Shown: positions 1-4,066 of the stretch, one piece after another
How the letters are laid out: the number at the start of each line of letters is the position of its first letter
How positions within the stretch are numbered: position 1 is the stretch's first letter
Assembly (NCBI GenBank): GCA_027035985.1
Contig: JALVTI010000128.1
Location: 1-5,727, forward strand
DNA length: 5,727 nt
From: Aquificales bacterium
GTDB lineage: Bacteria; Aquificota; Aquificia; Aquificales; QOAS01
Direction of reading: 5' to 3'
The notes under the pieces: model-generated
Databases searched by the model: none
What the model was told of the DNA's origin: nothing
The model's input: only the letters and a program-made list of their open reading frames with translations
Translations under genes and position numbers: made by a program

Positions 1-651
1 GTTCTCGAGCATGTAGACGCGGTCGGCTACGGCTAGAGCCAGCGCCCCGCCCGAACCGCCTTCGCCTATCACAATAGAGACGGTGGGAACCTTTAGATAC
101 GCCATGGTGTAGATGCTGTCGGCTATAGCCTTCGATTGGTTGTGCTCCTCCGCCTCGACACCGGGAAAGGCTCCGGGGGTATCGACGAAGGTTATTACCG
201 GCAGACCGAACTTTTCCGCCAGCTTCATTATGCGGTTAGCCTTTCGGTAGCCCTCGGGGTTGGGCATTCCGAAGTTTCTCCTCATACGCTCCTTGGTATC
301 GCTCCCCTTCTCCTGACCGATAACGGCAACCGGCTTTCCGTAAAAGTAGCCCACCCCCGCTATAATAGCCGGGTCATCCCCGCAAAAGCGGTCGCCGTGG
401 AGCTCGTGAAAGTCGGTCAAGACCAGCTCTATGTAGTCGCGGGTGTGGGGGCGTTTGGGGTGCCTCGCAATTTGAACCCTCTCCCAGGGTGTGAGGCTTT
501 TGAAGAACTCCTTAGCCTTATTCCTAAGCTCCTTTTGAAGTTTTCTGAGCTCCGCCTCGACCTCCCTCTTGCCGGCGTAGTATTGCTCCTTGAGCTTTTC
601 GATTTTCGCCTTTATCTCTTCGAGAAATTTGTCGAACTTCTTAAGTTCCAT
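1..651 (-). CDS. accA: Acetyl-CoA carboxylase carboxyltransferase subunit alpha, N-terminal part (cut by window edge)
   Basis: The first 217 residues of AccA are visible; the rest lies beyond position 1. Known E. coli AccA is about 319 residues, so roughly a third is missing. AccA and AccD form the carboxyltransferase that moves CO2 from carboxybiotin on AccB to acetyl-CoA, giving malonyl-CoA for fatty acid synthesis in the cytoplasm. Seen here: a charged helical N-terminus (residues 1-50, MELKKFDKFLEEIKAKIEKL), then family motifs RHPKRPHTRDYI (63-74), NFGMPNPEGYRKA (126-138), FVDTPGAFPG (155-164) and the oxyanion-hole glycine stretch GEGGSGGALA (196-205). ATG at 651 is the first possible start because an in-frame TAA lies two codons upstream. 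The only Shine-Dalgarno-like run, AAGGA, abuts the ATG, which is unusually close. It starts 44 nt after the uppP stop, so co-transcription with uppP is likely. The identification is secure. Confidence 0.96.
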   Translation of the reverse strand, partial: MELKKFDKFLEEIKAKIEKLKEQYYAGKREVEAELRKLQKELRNKAKEFFKSLTPWERVQIARHPKRPHTRDYIELVLTDFHELHGDRFCGDDPAIIAGVGYFYGKPVAVIGQEKGSDTKERMRRNFGMPNPEGYRKANRIMKLAEKFGLPVITFVDTPGAFPGVEAEEHNQSKAIADSIYTMAYLKVPTVSIVIGEGGSGGALALAVADRVYMLEN

Positions 652-695
652 TCCTTAAAAATTTTGCACCAAAAGGGGAGGGAAAATTTTAGACC

Positions 696-1487
696 CTATT
701 GGGGGAACCTTATGAAACCCAACCCCGCGAGGAGGAAAAAGAGAAGACCCACCGCTATACGGTAAATCCCGAAGGGGATAAAGGTGTGTCTCTTAATAAA
801 GTCCAAAAACCACTTTACGACTACGTAGGCGGATATAAAGGCGGAGATAAAGCCGACCGCCAAAAGCTCCCAATTTCCGAAGGTGAATTCCGAATGGTGT
901 TTGAAGATGTCGTAACCGGTGGCTACAAACATGGTGGGAACCGCCAAAAGAAAGGAGAACTCCGCCGCCGTCTTTCTATTCAACCCCAAGAGGAGACCTC
1001 CTATAATGGTAGCCCCCGAACGGGAGGTTCCCGGTATCATCGCCAACGATTGGAATAACCCTATGGCGAAAGCCTTCCAATAGGGGATTTGGTCTTCGTC
1101 CGAATACTTCGGGGGGTATCTCTTTAACCACCACTCCACGAGGATAAAGACAATTCCCCCGAGGATTAGCATAGTCGCCACCACAAAGGGGTTGAAGAGG
1201 TAACCCTTTATCACCTTGTAGAGGAGAAAACCCAAAACCCCCGTGGGGATAAAGGCGACGATAATCCTCTTCCAGAGTTCTATGTCGGTAAAAAGCCTCC
1301 TGTAGAAGAGGAATACAACCGCCAAAATGGAGCCGAGTTGAATAACCACCTCAAAGGTCTTTTGAAATTCGGTCTGTTTCAAACCCAAAAGGGTGGAAAC
1401 CAAAATGAGGTGTCCCGTGGAGGATACCGGTAGAAACTCGGTAAGACCCTCAACAACGCCGAGAACTATTGCATCGAGGAAATTCAT
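696..1487 (-). CDS. uppP: Undecaprenyl-diphosphate phosphatase (UppP/BacA family)
   Basis: A complete 263-residue integral membrane protein of usual family length. UppP removes a phosphate from undecaprenyl diphosphate, regenerating the lipid carrier for peptidoglycan and other wall polymers; extra activity gives bacitracin resistance. Seen here: the first signature EGLTEFLPVSSTGH (13-26) with the two glutamates E13 and E17, S23 and H26, and the second signature PGTSRSG (152-158) with R156. These match the catalytic residues known in the E. coli enzyme. Several hydrophobic stretches (for example 44-62, 76-92, 101-120, 175-192, 205-228, 241-258) fit a polytopic membrane protein. The N-terminus MNFLDAIVLG is typical of the family, supporting ATG at 1487, although no purine-rich ribosome binding site precedes it. 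It lies 40 nt after the transaldolase stop, across a GC-rich hairpin, and 44 nt before accA. Its GC content looks lower than that of glcD, not unusual for a membrane protein. Confidence 0.97.
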   Translation of the reverse strand: MNFLDAIVLGVVEGLTEFLPVSSTGHLILVSTLLGLKQTEFQKTFEVVIQLGSILAVVFLFYRRLFTDIELWKRIIVAFIPTGVLGFLLYKVIKGYLFNPFVVATMLILGGIVFILVEWWLKRYPPKYSDEDQIPYWKAFAIGLFQSLAMIPGTSRSGATIIGGLLLGLNRKTAAEFSFLLAVPTMFVATGYDIFKHHSEFTFGNWELLAVGFISAFISAYVVVKWFLDFIKRHTFIPFGIYRIAVGLLFFLLAGLGFIRFPQ

Positions 1488-1504
1488 AAGGGGAAAATGG
1501 TAAG

Positions 1505-1521
1505 CCCGCGCGGAGCGCGGG
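1505..1521. terminator. GC-rich hairpin between tal and uppP; T run only on the plus-strand side
   Basis: A perfect 7-bp inverted repeat, CCCGCGC and GCGCGGG with a GGA loop, sits six bases past the transaldolase stop codon. On the plus strand it is followed by GATTTTTT (1522-1529), the classic intrinsic terminator layout, but no plus-strand gene is seen here. On the minus strand, where the genes are, the run is an A tract before the stem and only CTTACCATTTTC follows. It may stop antisense transcription, act as a weak bidirectional terminator, or protect the 3' end of the upstream message. Whether it separates tal from uppP transcriptionally cannot be told from sequence. Confidence 0.5.
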
Positions 1522-1527
1522 GATTTT

Positions 1528-2199
1528 TTACTTCAAAAAGTCCGGTTTGAAATCTTCGGGGAGGGCATTCCAGTCCTTTAGGAAGCGTTCCAAGCCTATG
1601 TCGGTTAGCGGGTGTTTGAAGAGCTTTTCCATAACCGCGAAGGGTATGGTCGCTATGTCGGCGCCGAGCAGAGCCGCCATTCTGACGTGTTCGGGATGCC
1701 TTACCGAGGCGACGATAATCTCCGTTTCGAAACCGTAGTTGTTGTATATAGCGACTATCTCCTCTATAAGTTTTATACCCTCCATAGAGATGTCGTCGAG
1801 CCTGCCCACAAAGGGGGAGACGTAGGTCGCACCCGCCTTAGCCGCCAGGAGCGCCTGCATGGGGGAGAATACCAGGGTTACGTTGGTCTTTATCCCCTCC
1901 TCGGAGAGGGTCTTAACCGCCTTTATACCGTCGGCGGTCATGGGGATTTTAACGGCGACATTGGGACCCAGTTTGGCGATTTCCCTAGCCTGTTTAACCA
2001 TACCCTCGTAGTCGGTTGCCACCACCTCGAGGGAGACCGGTCTATCGCCCAAAACCTCGATTATCTCCTTCGCGACCTGGAGGAAAGGCTTTCCGGTTTT
2101 CGCTATAAGGGTGGGGTTGGTGGTAACCCCGTCGAGAAGACCCCAATCGTCGGCTTTCTTTATCTCCTCGATATTTGCGGTATCCAAAAAGAACTTCAT
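1528..2199 (-). CDS. tal: Transaldolase, small TalC/MipB type
   Basis: A 223-residue TIM-barrel class I aldolase. Transaldolase moves a dihydroxyacetone unit between sugar phosphates, linking erythrose-4-phosphate and sedoheptulose-7-phosphate with fructose-6-phosphate and glyceraldehyde-3-phosphate in the non-oxidative pentose phosphate pathway. Seen here: MKFFLDTANIEEIKKA at the N-terminus with D6, GVTTNPTLI (24-32), the Schiff-base lysine K84 in VAVKIPMT, SPFVGRLDD (128-136) and ASVRHPEH (164-171). Small family members include fructose-6-phosphate aldolases; those carry Gln in strand 3 and Tyr in the APY motif, whereas transaldolases have Glu and Phe. Here the residues are E58 and F130, which favours true transaldolase. 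The frame is open 45 codons further upstream to an ATG at 2334 abutting the glcD stop, but the family begins at MKFFLDTAN, so ATG at 2199 is chosen. No Shine-Dalgarno is visible before it. It follows glcD after a 135-nt structured leader. Confidence 0.95.
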   Translation of the reverse strand: MKFFLDTANIEEIKKADDWGLLDGVTTNPTLIAKTGKPFLQVAKEIIEVLGDRPVSLEVVATDYEGMVKQAREIAKLGPNVAVKIPMTADGIKAVKTLSEEGIKTNVTLVFSPMQALLAAKAGATYVSPFVGRLDDISMEGIKLIEEIVAIYNNYGFETEIIVASVRHPEHVRMAALLGADIATIPFAVMEKLFKHPLTDIGLERFLKDWNALPEDFKPDFLK

Positions 2200-2334
2200 A
2201 GGGATTAATAAGGATATCCACACCTCGGGGAGTGTTTTAAAGAACCTCATCCCTTTGGCGGTGTGGAAAAGTCCCGACACAAAAAGGTTTGGAAGGGAAG
2301 TCCCGAAAAGGGGACGGTAAACTTTTCGTTCCAT
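2200..2334 (-). promoter_or_regulatory. Structured 135-nt leader before tal (or 45-codon N-terminal extension)
   Basis: This stretch lies between the glcD stop and the probable tal start. Read on the minus strand it holds, in order: a hairpin GTCCC-CTTTTC-GGGAC (2315-2300), a pyrimidine-rich run ending in TTTTT (2285-2281), a second copy of TCGGGACTT (2277-2269; the first is at 2307-2299, 30 bases away), and a perfect 8-bp inverted repeat TCCACACC/GGTGTGGA (2267-2260 with 2224-2217) around a 35-nt loop. The last stem ends 17 nt before the tal ATG. The single GTCCC arm could pair with either GGGAC copy, so alternative folds are possible. No known riboswitch class was recognised. The stretch is also open in the tal frame from ATG 2334, so translation as an extension cannot be excluded. 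A regulatory role is inference from structure alone. Confidence 0.3.
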
Positions 2335-3729
2335 TTAAAGGTCTACCAACTTTCCGGGATTGAACAGGTTTAGGGGGTCAAAGAGCTTTTTAACACCCCT
2401 TACGAGTTCTATACCCACATCTCCCAGTTGGAGTTTTAGGAAGGGTTTTTTGGTTATACCCACCCCGTGTTCGCCAGTAATCGAACCGCCGAAGTCTATA
2501 GTAAGTTTGAAAAGCTCCTCTACAGCCCTTTCGACCCTTTGAACCTCCTCGGGATTTGACTTGTCGAACATAAAGTTCACGTGGAGGTTTCCGTCCCCTA
2601 TATGCCCGAAAATGGCGCAGATGAGCCCGTATTTTTCGGCGAGCCGGTTGACCGCCGGTATATACTCCGCAAGCCTGCTTCTCGGGACGACTATATCCTC
2701 GTTTACCTTGCCGCTTCCCAGCTTGGAGATGGCGGGACCCAAAGCCCTCCTAGCCGCCCAAAGGTTATCCTTCTCTTCCTTGGTGCGGGCTACCCTAACG
2801 TCCACACCCATTTCCTTTAGGAGGTTTTCCACCTCGACCAGTTCCTCCTGCACCGCTATCGGATGCCCGTCTATCTCGATAAGGAGCAAGCCGACCTTGT
2901 CCTCGGGAAGCCCCAACCCCTTGTAGTCGTTGACCGCCTTTATGCAGGCTCTATCCATAAACTCGAGCGCCGAGGGAAAGACTCCGGAGGTCATTATCTT
3001 CGTAACAGCCCTTCCCACATCCTCGAGGCGGTCGAAGAACGCCAGCAAAACCCTCCTCTCTTTGGGAAGGGGAATGAGGCGCAAAATGGCTTCGGTTATT
3101 ATCCCGAGCGTTCCCTCGCTCCCGACCAAAAACTTGGTAAAGTCGTAACCGGCGACATCCTTCATCACCGGCGCGCCGAATTTAAAGGTTTCCCCGTATT
3201 TAATAACCCCTTCCAATCCCAAAACGTAGTCGCGGGTAACGCCGTATTTGACGCAACGGGGACCCCCGGCGTTCTCGGCTATGTTGCCGCCGATGGTCGA
3301 AAACTTGTAGCTCGACGGGTCGGGTGGGTAAAAGAGCCCGTGTTTTTCCACAGCCCTTTGGAGCTCGTAGGTGATAACCCCCGGCTGGGCTACGACGGTG
3401 GCGTTGTCGAGGTCGATGCGGAATTTGTTCATCTTCTCAAAGGAGATAACCACCTCGTCGCCCCTGTAACCCACAGCCCCACCGGTGAGGCAGGAGCCGG
3501 CACCGCGGGGTATCATCGGTATCTCCTCGTTGTATAAAACCTCCACAATCCTCCTAACCTCTTCCTTCGAGGTGGGGAATATCACCGCCTGCGGCGTTTT
3601 GGTCTCTATGGGTATGGCGGTGGCGTCCTTTTCGTATAAAACCCGCTCGACTATGTCGACCTTTACCCTGCCGTCGAATTCCCGCTCCAGCTGTCGGAGG
3701 ACTTTTTCCACTTTGGAGAAGTCGACCAT
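2335..3729 (-). CDS. glcD: FAD-linked oxidase, glycolate oxidase / D-lactate dehydrogenase family (GlcD-like)
   Basis: A complete 464-residue cytosolic flavoprotein of usual GlcD length. The family oxidises 2-hydroxy acids (glycolate, D-lactate, D-2-hydroxyglutarate) to 2-oxo acids, passing electrons through FAD to a quinone or partner subunits. Seen here: a vanillyl-alcohol-oxidase-type FAD domain with PRGAGSCLTGG (74-84), PPDPSS (135-140), GGNIAENAGG (147-156) and YDFTKFLVGSEGTLGI (195-210), then the C-terminal FAD-oxidase domain with VNEDIVVPRS (342-351), the histidine motif GHIGDGNLHVN (375-385), GEHGVG (419-424) and the closing NPGK (457-460). ATG at 3729 has a strong Shine-Dalgarno, AGGAGG, 2 nt upstream. 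Its TAA is directly followed by an ATG open into tal. GlcE and GlcF partners are not in the window, so the exact substrate and electron acceptor stay open; the gene symbol denotes the family. Confidence 0.9.
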   Translation of the reverse strand: MVDFSKVEKVLRQLEREFDGRVKVDIVERVLYEKDATAIPIETKTPQAVIFPTSKEEVRRIVEVLYNEEIPMIPRGAGSCLTGGAVGYRGDEVVISFEKMNKFRIDLDNATVVAQPGVITYELQRAVEKHGLFYPPDPSSYKFSTIGGNIAENAGGPRCVKYGVTRDYVLGLEGVIKYGETFKFGAPVMKDVAGYDFTKFLVGSEGTLGIITEAILRLIPLPKERRVLLAFFDRLEDVGRAVTKIMTSGVFPSALEFMDRACIKAVNDYKGLGLPEDKVGLLLIEIDGHPIAVQEELVEVENLLKEMGVDVRVARTKEEKDNLWAARRALGPAISKLGSGKVNEDIVVPRSRLAEYIPAVNRLAEKYGLICAIFGHIGDGNLHVNFMFDKSNPEEVQRVERAVEELFKLTIDFGGSITGEHGVGITKKPFLKLQLGDVGIELVRGVKKLFDPLNLFNPGKLVDL

Positions 3730-3743
3730 AACCTCCTATGTTA
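3730..3743 (-). promoter_or_regulatory. Strong ribosome binding site of glcD, possibly occluded by a local stem
   Basis: On the minus strand AGGAGG lies 2 nt before the glcD ATG, the only textbook Shine-Dalgarno in the window. Just upstream the message reads CCCCCTAACATAGGAGG, in which CCCCCT can pair with AGGAGG (five of six pairs, one C-A mismatch) around a 5-nt loop. That fold would hide the ribosome binding site and lower initiation, but a small stem like this could also be chance. Confidence 0.45.
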
Positions 3744-3779
3744 GGGGGCTAAGAAATGGAGGCTATGGTTCTCCACCGC

Positions 3780-3802
3780 AAAATTCCCCGCCGAAGGCGG
3801 GC
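3780..3802 (-). terminator. Probable intrinsic terminator after the Argonaute/78-aa unit
   Basis: Immediately past the stop codon of the 78-residue gene the minus strand reads CCCGCC-TTC-GGCGGG, a perfect 6-bp GC-only stem (3792-3787 with 3801-3796), followed by GAATTTTGC. The T run is short (four), so termination strength is uncertain, but position and direction suit the end of a transcript that began upstream of the Argonaute gene. It would make glcD the start of a separate unit, although no clear -35/-10 pair was found in the roughly 55 nt between this hairpin and the glcD start. Confidence 0.55.
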
Positions 3803-4039
3803 TTATTCTATACTCTCCACATCGAAGTTCACTATCACATTTGATACCATCTCGGAATACCAGAAGTTTTCCGCCTCCTCGAGTGTGGGAAAGACAACGG
3901 TTATTGACGACTCTTTGGGGGTTCCCTTTAGGTAGAAGGTCACACTCTTTAGGTTTCTGTTCAATTTTGCCGCCACGACCTCCGAAAGGTCTACAACCAA
4001 TTCCTCCCCAAGTTGGTCTTTAAAAATAACCTTTCCCAT
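3803..4039 (-). CDS. Small acidic protein of unknown function downstream of Argonaute
   Basis: A 78-residue protein that I do not recognise. It begins MGKVIFKDQLGEELVVDL. Hydrophobic alternation suggests short strands at about 3-6, 12-17, 32-38 and 45-50, a helix at about 52-65 (PTLEEAENFWYSEMVS) and a last strand at 67-74, so a compact alpha/beta or beta-rich domain is plausible. There is no signal peptide, membrane segment, cysteine or zinc motif. Acidic residues (13) outnumber Lys/Arg (7), so nucleic-acid binding through a basic face is not evident. The ATG at 4039 lies 27 nt after the Argonaute stop on the same strand, and a terminator-like hairpin follows the TAA, so the pair is probably co-transcribed. 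No Shine-Dalgarno precedes the ATG; translation may depend on ribosomes arriving from the Argonaute gene. Longest frame, spacing and strand support a real gene; its role, including any link to Argonaute, is unknown. Confidence 0.72.
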   Translation of the reverse strand: MGKVIFKDQLGEELVVDLSEVVAAKLNRNLKSVTFYLKGTPKESSITVVFPTLEEAENFWYSEMVSNVIVNFDVESIE

Positions 4040-4066
4040 AATTTGGGAAGATAGAAGAGGAAACTC

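Noticed and set aside
652..695. Two AAAATTTT blocks between uppP and accA as an operator or promoter
   Set aside because: They are short AT-rich palindromes in a 44-nt gap, with no recognisable -35/-10 pair or known operator pattern; chance is enough to explain them.
136..765. 209-codon plus-strand open frame over the accA region
   Set aside because: It is antisense to AccA, whose motifs are unmistakable in the minus frame; the plus product has no recognisable domain and extends across the accA/uppP gap.
699..1058. 119-codon plus-strand open frame
   Set aside because: Antisense to the conserved C-terminal half of uppP; the product is low in hydrophobic structure and unlike any family known to me.
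1528..2199. Fructose-6-phosphate aldolase as the product
   Set aside because: Small family members are often so labelled, but E58 and F130 fit transaldolases; the aldolases have Gln and Tyr at those places.
1612..2208. 198-codon plus-strand open frame
   Set aside because: Antisense to transaldolase, whose catalytic residues are all in the minus frame; no independent support.
2863..3537. 224-codon plus-strand open frame
   Set aside because: It lies wholly antisense to the conserved FAD domain of glcD and shows no family motif; long shadow frames are expected opposite GC-biased genes.
3750..3775. TGGAG/CTCCA inverted repeat before glcD
   Set aside because: Only a 5-bp stem with a 9-nt loop, below what I would call significant in sequence of this composition.
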